Positions 1-6,163 of a stretch of DNA of 14,203 bases are shown in pieces (the first letter of the stretch is position 1; every line of letters starts with the position of its first letter). The stretch is from VGSZ01 sp044349155 (lineage in GTDB: Bacteria; Myxococcota; UBA727; VGSZ01): contig JBIKRQ010000153.1 of the NCBI GenBank assembly GCA_044349155.1, positions 1 through 14,203 of the forward strand, written 5' to 3'. Both the position numbers and the translations under genes were made by a program. A model generated the notes under the pieces. That model had not been told where the DNA came from and did no database searches. It saw nothing but the letters and a program-made list of their open reading frames with translations.

Positions 1-42
1 GGCCAGAGGCAGGCTCAAGCTGCTATTCGACACAAAACCGGG

Positions 43-87
43 TGGCCTACTTTCAGACCGGCGACCTGGCTCAGTTTCAGACCGGCG
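43..87. repeat. Two 21-bp direct repeats, possible IS terminal repeats
   Basis: Two copies of an imperfect 21-bp unit (TGGCnnAnTTTCAGACCGGCG) begin at 43 and 67, a 24-bp period. They share an identical 13-bp core, TTTCAGACCGGCG, at 51-63 and 75-87. Multiple short terminal repeats of this style are known from the ends of IS21-family elements. No transposase is visible, so at most the outer end of such an element lies here, with the body off the left edge. The assignment is by resemblance only. The rest of 1-262 shows no credible gene. Confidence 0.4.
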
Positions 88-262
88 CCTGCAGACGGTG
101 CGCCGTTTGGCGTGACGCTGCGGCAACAGATGTGCGGCACCGCACAGCACGCGCCACCTCGACAGCGGGCCCGACAGAGGCCAGTGTCAGGCCACTGTCA
201 CGACGTCTGCGCCTCGCACGCGCTTGCCCGCCCTTGCCCGCCCTTACCCACGGAGTCGCCCC

Positions 263-640
263 ATGGCCTTGCCTCCCGAACCATTTGTCACCGTGTTGGT
301 CGACGCTGCGGCCGTCGTCGTCGGCGAGGTCACCGCGGTCACCGCCACTGGACCAACACCGCCGCAACGCGTGGGCAAACCCGGCGAACGCGACCTCGGC
401 AACAAGCAGGCCTGGCAGGATCTCGAGGTGCGCGTCGATCGCGTGCTGCGCGGTGCTGTCGTCGTGGGCAGCACCATCACCGTGCGCAAGCCCGAGGGCG
501 CGTGGGTCGCCGCCGTCGGCACAAAGGGCCCGTTCGTCGTCGGCAAAGTCGAGGGTGCTGAGCCCGCCCCCATCCTTGGCCGCTACGGCCCCGACACCTG
601 GCGGCTCGACGTGGTCGAAGCGGGTTGTGGCAAGGCCTGA
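263..640 (+). CDS. Small uncharacterised protein
   Basis: This is a 125-residue protein that I do not recognise as a named family. The ATG at 263 is chosen over a possible upstream start at 224 because a GGAG ribosome-binding site lies at 252-255 with 7-nt spacing, and because the extra N-terminus would be a Pro/Arg-rich out-of-character tail. The sequence is rich in Val and Gly and alternates hydrophobic and polar residues (DAAAVVVGEVTAV, then LEVRVDRVLRGAVVVGSTITV), which suggests a compact beta-barrel or OB-like fold. There is no signal peptide or membrane helix. It is followed after about 100 bases by the arsR-type gene on the same strand, but the periodic operator between them suggests separate transcription. 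Function is unknown. Confidence 0.6.
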   Translation: MALPPEPFVTVLVDAAAVVVGEVTAVTATGPTPPQRVGKPGERDLGNKQAWQDLEVRVDRVLRGAVVVGSTITVRKPEGAWVAAVGTKGPFVVGKVEGAEPAPILGRYGPDTWRLDVVEAGCGKA

Positions 641-684
641 GGCCCCGGTCTGCTGCCATCCGCTTGATTTTGCGGCAGAAACAA

Positions 685-748
685 ATGTGAGCGATTTCTC
701 ATGTGATGTTGACTTCATGTGAGGACTTGTTCATGTTTGGCCATGAAC
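685..748 (+). promoter_or_regulatory. Candidate operator/promoter of the ArsR-type gene
   Basis: ATGTGA occurs at 685, 701 and 717, and a degenerate fourth copy (ATGTTT) at 733, giving an exact 16-bp period. The last three copies are preceded by TC (CTC, TTC, TTC). The perfect inverted repeat GTTCATG-N6-CATGAAC spans 729-748 and overlaps the start codon at 743. A possible sigma70-like promoter (TTGACT at 709-714, 17-bp spacer, CATGTT at 732-737) lies inside the array, so a bound repressor would block it. ArsR/SmtB proteins bind short inverted repeats built from TGAA/TTCA half-sites. The repeats are seen directly; their use as an operator is inferred. Confidence 0.45.
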
Positions 749-1069
749 TGGCCAGCCGACGTCGCTTTTGTCCGAACCGCCGCGTTGTTTTCCGCCCTCG
801 CCAACGAGGGGCGCTTGCGCGTGCTCGTGGCCTTGCAGCAGCAGGGGCCGCTGAGCGTGGGCGCGCTCGTGCCGTTGTCGGGCCTCGAGCAAACAGCGCT
901 CTCGCACCAGCTGCGCGTGTTGCGTACCGCCCACCTCGTGACGTGCGAGCGGCAGGGCAAACAGGTGGTGTACGCGCTCGCCGATGAACACGTTGGCGGC
1001 ATCCTCGACGACGCCATCGCCCACATCGATCACGCCCACACTGCTCGCGCTGCTGGAGGTGCTGCATGA
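743..1069 (+). CDS. ArsR/SmtB-family metal-sensing transcriptional regulator
   Basis: The protein has 108 residues, typical for the family. The winged helix-turn-helix spans about residues 14-80 (LFSALANEGRLRVLVAL, then TALSHQLRVLR as recognition helix, then a wing with GKQVVYAL). The alpha3 ELCVC-type cysteine site is absent. The C-terminal helix carries D81, H83, H94 and H97, that is DxH-x10-HxxH, the spacing of the alpha5 zinc/cobalt site of CzrA and SmtB. The protein is therefore expected to be a homodimeric repressor released by Zn(II), Co(II) or a similar metal. The ATG at 743 is preferred because the family-like sequence begins there; a GTG at 719 would add MRTCSCLA and cannot be excluded. 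Neither start has a clear Shine-Dalgarno sequence. The stop overlaps the next gene's start (ATGA at 1066-1069). Confidence 0.85.
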   Translation: MNWPADVAFVRTAALFSALANEGRLRVLVALQQQGPLSVGALVPLSGLEQTALSHQLRVLRTAHLVTCERQGKQVVYALADEHVGGILDDAIAHIDHAHTARAAGGAA

Positions 1070-1686
1070 GCCGTTCGTTGCTGATGCTCGTTGTCTTCGT
1101 TGTCTACGTCGCCGTCGTGTTCGGCTGGCGCTCGTGGCAGCAGTACCAGCGCACGGGTTCGACGGGCTTTCACGGCGTCAGTGGTGCGGTGGGCTCGGCG
1201 GGGTGGTGGGGCGGTGTGTTGTTCATCGTGGGGTTGGTGCTGTTGCCGCTGGGTGCGGTGCTCGACGTCGCTGGCGTGTGGTCGCGCCTGACGTTGCCTG
1301 ATGGTGCTGACACCGTCGTTGCCGCTGTTGGTGTGGCGCTGTGTGCGTTGGGGGCGGTGGGCACGATCACGGCACAGCAGGCGATGGGCACGTCGTGGCG
1401 CATCGGTGTGCAGCAGCAGGAGCAGACCACGTTGGTGCACGCGGGCATCTTTGCGGTGGTGCGCAATCCGATCTTCACGACGATGGTGTGCTCGTCGCTG
1501 GGCTTCGCGCTGCTGGTGCCGCACGTGCTCACGGTGGTGGGCGTTGTCGTCGTCGTGCTTGCGGTGGAGTTGCAGGTGCGCGTGGTGGAGGAGCCGTATC
1601 TGCGGGCCACCCACGGCGAGGCATGGCTCAGCTATGCACGCCGCGTCGGGCGCTTCGTGCCGGGCCTTGGCCTCGTGCGCCCCTGA
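1066..1686 (+). CDS. Isoprenylcysteine carboxyl methyltransferase (ICMT/PEMT)-family membrane protein, CzcN-like
   Basis: This is a 206-residue integral membrane protein. Hydrophobic segments lie at about residues 4-20, 48-70, 82-104 and 141-170. The C-terminal half carries the ICMT/PEMT signature: the HAGIFAVVRNPIF stretch (121-137, the RHP-type motif here being RNP at 133-135) and EEPYLRATHGEAWLSYARRVGRFVPG (residues 175-200), which normally bind S-adenosylmethionine at the membrane face. The start is supported by GGAGG at 1055-1059 with 6-nt spacing and by a four-base overlap with the ArsR-type gene. Members of this family called CzcN occur in cobalt-zinc-cadmium resistance loci. Coupling to a regulator with a zinc-type site makes a metal-related role the best guess. 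The methyl acceptor is unknown. Confidence 0.8.
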   Translation: MSRSLLMLVVFVVYVAVVFGWRSWQQYQRTGSTGFHGVSGAVGSAGWWGGVLFIVGLVLLPLGAVLDVAGVWSRLTLPDGADTVVAAVGVALCALGAVGTITAQQAMGTSWRIGVQQQEQTTLVHAGIFAVVRNPIFTTMVCSSLGFALLVPHVLTVVGVVVVVLAVELQVRVVEEPYLRATHGEAWLSYARRVGRFVPGLGLVRP

Positions 1687-1804
1687 GATGCATCACCAGA
1701 TGGTTCTGCGTTGGTCTCACCGCGGCCGACGTCGCCACAGGCAACAGGCCGGACTGTGAGCGCCATCCCTCGACGACGGTGCGGCTGTCGGTGATGCTGG
1801 GGCC
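1687..1804. other. Short intergenic stretch
   Basis: There is no gene here. GCATCACC at 1690-1697 and its complement GGTGATGC at 1790-1797 frame the gap, which could form a long-range stem or be chance. A weak promoter-like pair (TCGACG at 1770-1775, GATGCT at 1793-1798) ends 6 bases before the next start codon. Confidence 0.25.
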
Positions 1805-2395
1805 ATGAACACCGCCGTCGACTGGTCGTTGCTTGCCACCTGGGTGCCCACGGTGGCGCTGGCTGTGGGGTTGTCGGCGACGGCAGGCTTGCGCGCGTGG
1901 TTGCCGCTGTTGGCCACGGGACTGCTGGCGCGCTTTGACGTCGTCACCGTTGGCGAACACTTCGCGTTTTTGGCCAGCACGCCCGCGCTGGTGTTGTTTG
2001 GCATCGCCACCATTTTGGAAGTCACCGCCGACAAAGTGCCGGCCCTCGACCACGCCCTCGACGTCGTCAGCACGGTGCTGCGGCCCGTGGCGGGCACCGT
2101 GTTGTCTGCCGCGGTGATGTGGCAGGTCAACGATCCGCTCATCGCCCTGGGCCTTGGCCTCGTCGTCGGCGCGCCCACCGCCGCCATGCCCCACGCGGCC
2201 AAGAGTGTGGCGCGCGTGGCGTCGACGTCGCTGACCGCCGGGCTCGCCAATCCGATCGTGAGTGCCGTCGAAGATGCCCTCGCCGTGCTCATGCTTGTGC
2301 TGGCGGTGTTGGTGCCCGTGGTGTTGGCGGTGGCGGTGGCGGTGGTGGCGATCGTGGTGCTGCGCCGCTTGCGTCGTCGACGACAGGTCGAGTGA
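1805..2395 (+). CDS. DUF4126 family membrane protein
   Basis: This 196-residue membrane protein has about five hydrophobic segments (roughly residues 12-40, 53-73, 90-106, 111-130 and 158-185) and a basic cytoplasmic tail (LRRLRRRRQ). The central motif ATILEVTADKVPALDHALD is characteristic of DUF4126, a family of undetermined function, together with the following STVLRPVAG and the Gly-rich LGLVVGAPTAAMPHAAK segment. The start has only a weak upstream GGGG as a ribosome-binding site. It does not overlap the ICMT-like gene upstream, and it converges with the secreted-protein gene downstream, leaving only 9 bases between the two stops. No strong terminator is visible between them. Confidence 0.8.
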   Translation: MNTAVDWSLLATWVPTVALAVGLSATAGLRAWLPLLATGLLARFDVVTVGEHFAFLASTPALVLFGIATILEVTADKVPALDHALDVVSTVLRPVAGTVLSAAVMWQVNDPLIALGLGLVVGAPTAAMPHAAKSVARVASTSLTAGLANPIVSAVEDALAVLMLVLAVLVPVVLAVAVAVVAIVVLRRLRRRRQVE

Positions 2396-2404
2396 GCGGC
2401 GCTC

Positions 2405-3034
2405 CTATTTCGCAGACGCTGCGTCGCGGCAGGCACTGCTGATCTGCTTGGCAACACCGATCTCGTCGATCTCCCAGACGTCGCCCGTCAGGTCGCCCGT
2501 TCCGATGGCCCGCGCCGTAAAGGCCGTTGCCGAAGCTGAGAGCACCTCGAATCGATACGGGACGATCGCATCGGCGGCGCATTGGTTGACCGTACGCGGT
2601 TCAACAGCGAGCGCCGCATCGTCACGGGTGTAGCGGTCAAACTCGCCGCGGTTCGACTCCTCTGCCACGTAGAGCCGCCTCAGGTTCGCCTTCACATCTG
2701 CGTGAGCTGCGCTGCACACCTGCTCAAGTGCCACGCGAACAGACGGGCCAGCGTCGACGCCGTGACCCGCTTGCAGCTCTCGCAGCACCGCGTCGATCGG
2801 GGGCGTCGACAGGACTGGCCTGCTCGTCGGAGGCACGCCCGCAAGTTCGTACACCAACCGCGCGATGGAGTTGTCGAGCTTCAACGTTGGCTTGCTGTTG
2901 TGCAGCCGCACCAGCACCGCGAGTGCCGTGAGTTGCTCGGCGCGGGTCGGCGCCTTTGCAACTGGTTGCGCATGGACCGCAACGGCAGTGAGAAAGGCCA
3001 CAGCGACGACGAGAGCGAGCGAGACGCGGTGCAT
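2405..3034 (-). CDS. Secreted protein with a type IV pilin-head-like C-terminal region
   Basis: The protein has 209 residues. Residues 1-22 form a standard Sec signal peptide (MHRVSLALVVAVAFLTAVAVHA, probable cleavage after AHA). Residues 24-100 are a helical, Leu/Ala-rich region without recognisable motif. From about residue 111 to 205 the pattern resembles the globular head of deltaproteobacterial type IV pilins: VKANLRRLYVAEESNRGEFDRY corresponds to the NLKxIYxAEKSYFxExDxY pattern, followed by YRFEVLSASATAFTARAIG and GDVWEIDEIG, with cysteines at 107, 152 and 202. The prepilin leader and the hydrophobic N-terminal assembly helix are absent, so the protein should not polymerise as a normal pilin. 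A GGGGA ribosome-binding site precedes the start. The homology is judged by eye. Confidence 0.6.
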   Translation of the reverse strand: MHRVSLALVVAVAFLTAVAVHAQPVAKAPTRAEQLTALAVLVRLHNSKPTLKLDNSIARLVYELAGVPPTSRPVLSTPPIDAVLRELQAGHGVDAGPSVRVALEQVCSAAHADVKANLRRLYVAEESNRGEFDRYTRDDAALAVEPRTVNQCAADAIVPYRFEVLSASATAFTARAIGTGDLTGDVWEIDEIGVAKQISSACRDAASAK

Positions 3035-3074
3035 GAGGTCCCCAGGGATCGAGACACGCGCACCTTACGCTCGC

Positions 3075-3103
3075 TGCTGGCGACGAGCGAGTCGTCGCCA
3101 GCA
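3075..3103 (-). terminator. Strong hairpin downstream of the lipoprotein gene
   Basis: A perfect 12-bp stem with a 5-nt loop: TGCTGGCGACGA (3075-3086) pairs with TCGTCGCCAGCA (3092-3103). It begins 9 bases after the stop codon of the minus-strand lipoprotein gene and upstream of the pilin-head-like gene. There is no T-run after it, so it may be a U-less terminator or an mRNA-stabilising hairpin. Confidence 0.55.
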
Positions 3104-3111
3104 ACGCGACC

Positions 3112-4155
3112 TCAGCGCGCCGTGGCGGTGCCCGAGAAGTCGAAGGTCTCGCCGTTTTCGTCGGTGCACGAACCAGCGCTCGTGACCGTGGCACTCTCGT
3201 CGGTGCGCTCTTCAGCAGCGCCCGACCACGTGCAGGTGAAGTCGCCGTTGCTGCCGCGCACCGACAACGTGGCTTCGGCCAGGGTCTTGTCGGGCGAGAC
3301 CTCTTCGGCCTCGGCGGCAAACGCGAGCACCAGGCTCTGGTCGCGGGCGTTGTCGTCTTCGTCGGTGAACGCGAGCAGCTCAACGCTCACGCCAGCGGTG
3401 TCGTCGGTGGCGGTGCCGATGAAGCGCACGCCGGCCGAGGCGCGCTCGGTGGTGATGGCACCGTCGGAGAACCAACCACGCTCGATGGTGCGGCGCTGAT
3501 GGGTGACGTCGGCGGCCAGGATGACCTCGACGCGGTCTTCGGCGTCTTCGGCGCGGTCGAGGTACTCCGAGGTCTCGAGTGCGAGCAGACCGTCGTAGTA
3601 GTCCATCTCGTCGCCGTCGGTGACTTCGAAGTCTTCAAAGCTCAGGCTGAGTTCGCTGCGGTTGAAGTCGACGCCCGCCGTCTCTGAGCTTTCGCTCTTG
3701 AGCTTGAAGATGATCTTGCCGGTGGCGTGCTCGTCGCCACCCGCGCGCAACAAGCACGAGTCGAGGGTGAGTTCGGCGTCGCAGTCGTCGCCGAATTCGC
3801 AGCCGTCGAAGCCAATGGCACTCGCCACAAAACCACCGGCGCAAAACACGTCGCCAACGCCCGCCGCGGCAATCGCTTTGTCGGCGGAGCCAAGCGCACC
3901 GTTGAGCGCACCGCTGCCGGTGTCGTCGCCAGCGAGGCCGCGGGCGAAGTAGGCGAGGGACTCGGCCTGGCTCGCGCGCTGGGCGGAGAAGAAGTCGCGG
4001 GCCGAACTCGGCAGTGTGTCGGCGTTGGCTTCGGCGGTGGGGTTCTCGAGGTGCTCGCGCACTTTTTCCGGCGTGAGCTGGTTGGAGCAGCCCGCGCCAG
4101 CGGTGACAGCGGCGAACACGAGCGACGAAGAAAGCAGGCGGGAGGTGGTGCGCAT
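3112..4155 (-). CDS. Putative lipoprotein, uncharacterised
   Basis: The protein has 347 residues from the ATG at 4155. An open frame extends 51 codons upstream, but the signal peptide starts here (MRTTSRLLSSSLVFAAVTAGAGC) and a promoter-like sequence lies just before it. Residue 23 is the likely lipidated cysteine. The mature protein is acidic, with many short DD/ED stretches. It begins with a helical segment (QLTPEKVREHLENPT) followed by beta-rich sequence with cysteines at roughly 105, 119, 125 and 134, and a further pair near the C-terminus (FTCTWSG ... GSCTDENGETF), probably disulfides. No catalytic motif or known domain is evident. It is probably anchored to the outer membrane facing the periplasm or exported to the surface. 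It stands alone between a promoter and a hairpin terminator. Confidence 0.7.
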   Translation of the reverse strand: MRTTSRLLSSSLVFAAVTAGAGCSNQLTPEKVREHLENPTAEANADTLPSSARDFFSAQRASQAESLAYFARGLAGDDTGSGALNGALGSADKAIAAAGVGDVFCAGGFVASAIGFDGCEFGDDCDAELTLDSCLLRAGGDEHATGKIIFKLKSESSETAGVDFNRSELSLSFEDFEVTDGDEMDYYDGLLALETSEYLDRAEDAEDRVEVILAADVTHQRRTIERGWFSDGAITTERASAGVRFIGTATDDTAGVSVELLAFTDEDDNARDQSLVLAFAAEAEEVSPDKTLAEATLSVRGSNGDFTCTWSGAAEERTDESATVTSAGSCTDENGETFDFSGTATAR

Positions 4156-4161
4156 GAAGCG

Positions 4162-4190
4162 ATTGTGCCCTGAGTCGCGCTGCTTTTCGA
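4162..4190 (-). promoter_or_regulatory. Candidate promoter of the lipoprotein gene
   Basis: On the minus strand TCGAAA (4190-4185) is followed by a 17-bp spacer and CACAAT (4167-4162), four of six matches each to the sigma70 consensus boxes. The -10-like box ends 6 bases before the ATG at 4155, so the transcript would be leaderless or nearly so. This fits the absence of a Shine-Dalgarno sequence. Confidence 0.3.
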
Positions 4191-4204
4191 CGTGATCGGG
4201 ATCG

Positions 4205-5692
4205 CTATGTGCGTGCGACCCAGTCGCCATGAAACGCGATCGGCAGCAACGGCAACGGCACCAGGGCAACAGGTCCTGCGGCGATGTCTTGTGCGGCAAA
4301 GACGGCAAGGTGCGTGCGCTGGTGGATGCCGTCGGACAGGATGCTCACGACGTGGCCGCCGTCGTCGCGCGCTGGATCGGGCACGACGACCGGCTCGCCG
4401 ACGAAGACGTTGTCTGGCGCTGTCCACAACGCCGCGGGCCGTTGGCGATCGATCAGGTCGACGCCGATGACCGAGTCGAAGGGATCTGAGAAGCGCGGGT
4501 CACGACGCGTGGCGCCGAACAGCATCGGCGTTGGTCGGCCCTCGTGGTCGGGGTGGAAGCGGGGGAAGTCGACGCCGTGGGCGGTCAATGGCTCCCACGT
4601 CGCGGTGTCGCTGCCGGCGGGCACGGTGATGCGCAGCAGGCGTTGCGCTCCGCGGGCTTCGGGCAGTGCCGGGTCAAACGGCGTGGAAGGGCCCGTGTAG
4701 CCAAACTCTTCGCCGAACGAGAAGCGCGAGAACACCGCCGCATCGACGACGACGGCGCCGTCTTGCTCGAAGGCGTTGCCAAAGTGCACCACAAACGCTG
4801 GCCCGGGCAGCTTCACCGTGCGCACCACGGCAGCACCCTCGCGGGCGATGAGGTGCAGCACGCCAGGTTGTGTGAGGTCGGGCTCCACCGAGCGCAGCAA
4901 CGTGCCGCTGCCCAGCAGCATGCGCGCGAGCTCAGCGGGCTTCAGGCGCAACGGGTTGCCGCCGACGACGTACGACGACGGTGTGATCGCAAAATCGTGC
5001 GTGAACAGCATGCCGGCGATGCTGCCTTCGCGCGTGCGCGTCACCCGTCGTTGAGCATCGAACTCGCGAAACGTCAGCGTGGTGCTTCGCCCGTTGCGCA
5101 GGCTGCACGACACGAGTCGATCGAGCTGCGCATCCCGCTTGAAGTGCGCGAGCGTGGTTTGACCAGCGATGGCGCCGTCGAGGTCGTCTTCGCCGATGGT
5201 CTCGAGGCTGTCGGGGTCGAGCGCGTGGGGCAGACCACCCTCCCAGCCCGCGAGCAACCGATCGCCACAGCGTTGGATGGTGGTGTTGGCGACGTTGCGC
5301 GGTGGGCCGAAGCCGAGGTTGCTCCAGCGCGACGCGAGGTTTGTGGCAAAGCCCCGACGCACCATGCGACCTGCCTGCGCCTCGAGCTTGTACGTCGCGG
5401 TCTGCACGAAACGCGCGCGCAGCGTGCAGCTGCCGTCGTCGGCGAAGGAGAACGCGCGCACGTACCCGTGGCCATCAAACGGGTGGGCCGTGCGGTCGCC
5501 GATGCGGGTCCAGCCCGGTCCGTTGGACAACAGCCGGCCGCCGCGCAGGGCCTCGGGCACCACACCTTCGATGGCCGACGCAGGCACCGTGACGTCGAGC
5601 GCTCCAGGCGAAGCCGACATCGCCGTGTTCCACGAACGGGTGCGCGCCGGCATGGCAGCTGCGGGCGTCGTCGTCGTCGTCGTCGTCGTCAT
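4205..5692 (-). CDS. Carotenoid/stilbene cleavage oxygenase (RPE65 family)
   Basis: The protein has 495 residues, full length for the family. These are non-heme Fe(II) dioxygenases that split a conjugated C=C bond of carotenoids, apocarotenoids or stilbenoids to two carbonyls. The four iron-binding histidines are present in their usual contexts: H183 (TTLAHFKRD), H232 (LFTHDFAIT), H303 (VVHFGNAFE) and H488 (PIAFHGDW, close to the C-terminus). Other family landmarks are NGPGWTRIGDRTAHPFDGHG near residue 57 and FVGEPVVVPDP late in the chain. There is no signal peptide, so it is cytoplasmic. The start is fixed by AGGAG at 5698-5702 and by a four-base overlap with the MarR gene. The N-terminus is an unusual run of eight threonines (ACG repeats). 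Its position after MarR and in line with the homogentisate genes suggests an aromatic or stilbenoid substrate as well as carotenoids; the sequence cannot decide this. Confidence 0.92.
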   Translation of the reverse strand: MTTTTTTTTPAAAMPARTRSWNTAMSASPGALDVTVPASAIEGVVPEALRGGRLLSNGPGWTRIGDRTAHPFDGHGYVRAFSFADDGSCTLRARFVQTATYKLEAQAGRMVRRGFATNLASRWSNLGFGPPRNVANTTIQRCGDRLLAGWEGGLPHALDPDSLETIGEDDLDGAIAGQTTLAHFKRDAQLDRLVSCSLRNGRSTTLTFREFDAQRRVTRTREGSIAGMLFTHDFAITPSSYVVGGNPLRLKPAELARMLLGSGTLLRSVEPDLTQPGVLHLIAREGAAVVRTVKLPGPAFVVHFGNAFEQDGAVVVDAAVFSRFSFGEEFGYTGPSTPFDPALPEARGAQRLLRITVPAGSDTATWEPLTAHGVDFPRFHPDHEGRPTPMLFGATRRDPRFSDPFDSVIGVDLIDRQRPAALWTAPDNVFVGEPVVVPDPARDDGGHVVSILSDGIHQRTHLAVFAAQDIAAGPVALVPLPLLPIAFHGDWVART

Positions 5693-6141
5693 CGGGACTC
5701 CTGTGTGGGCAGCGACAAGCGCGTGGTCAGCTGGGAGAGCTGCTCGGCGAGGGTTGTCTGCTCGTGCGCGCTGCACCCCGACAGCAGCAGGCGATCGAGT
5801 TGGGCGAGCACCTCGTGGCCCGGTGCCAACGGCGCGCGCGGCGACAGACGCACCCGTGTGGCCCGTGCATCGACCGCGTCGGCGAAGCGCTCGACGAGGC
5901 CCTGCTGCTCGAAGCGGTCGAGCATGCCCGACACCGATGGCGCCTTGACCCCCAGGCGCTCGGCCAGCACACCCACCCGCAGCCCGTCTGGGGCCTGCAG
6001 GAGCTCGCCCACCAGGCGAAACGCGGTCACGCTGAGGCCCAAAGGAGCAAGCTCAGCCGCGAGCCGGCGCTCAAACGCATCAGAAAGCGCCCACAGCTGC
6101 AGGGCAAAGCGACCGTCGTGGGGCATGTCAGCGTCAGACAT
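5689..6141 (-). CDS. MarR-family transcriptional regulator
   Basis: The protein has 150 residues, normal for MarR. The winged helix-turn-helix lies at about residues 37-100: SVTAFRLVGELLQAPDGLRVGVLAERLGVKAPSVSGMLDRFEQQGLVERF followed by the wing with DARATRVRLSPRA, the family's DxRxxxVxLT signature. N- and C-terminal helices for dimerisation are present. MarR proteins usually repress their own operon and release DNA on binding small aromatic or phenolic acids. A perfect 17-bp palindrome lies 5 bases before its start, and the oxygenase gene overlaps its stop (ATGA at 5689-5692), so it almost certainly controls itself and the oxygenase. It has no Shine-Dalgarno sequence. Confidence 0.9.
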   Translation of the reverse strand: MSDADMPHDGRFALQLWALSDAFERRLAAELAPLGLSVTAFRLVGELLQAPDGLRVGVLAERLGVKAPSVSGMLDRFEQQGLVERFADAVDARATRVRLSPRAPLAPGHEVLAQLDRLLLSGCSAHEQTTLAEQLSQLTTRLSLPTQESR

Positions 6142-6146
6142 GCTAT

Positions 6147-6163
6147 TTCGTTAGCCTAACGAA
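6147..6163 (-). promoter_or_regulatory. MarR operator palindrome
   Basis: TTCGTTAG-C-CTAACGAA is a perfect 8+1+8 inverted repeat, in the size and AT-rich TTAG/CTAA style typical of MarR-family operators. It ends 5 bases from the start codon of the MarR gene and contains the TAG stop codon (6158-6156) of the gene upstream. A repressor bound here would block initiation at an internal promoter and may also hinder polymerase arriving from the homogentisate genes. A possible promoter is TTGCGT, 17 bp, TAACGA, ending 6 bases before the ATG. Confidence 0.75.

Noticed and set aside
717..742. ArsR start at the GTG at 719
   Set aside because: It would add MRTCSCLA, has no ribosome-binding site and would place the operator array inside the gene. 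It is kept as an alternative only.
2394..2404. GAGC-GGC-GCTC as a terminator between DUF4126 and the convergent gene
   Set aside because: A 4-bp stem is too short to count in DNA this GC-rich.
4544..6154. Plus-strand open frame of 536 codons
   Set aside because: It lies opposite the carotenoid oxygenase and MarR genes, both with full family motifs. Its translation is Arg/Ala-rich with no motif, as expected for the antisense of GC-rich genes.
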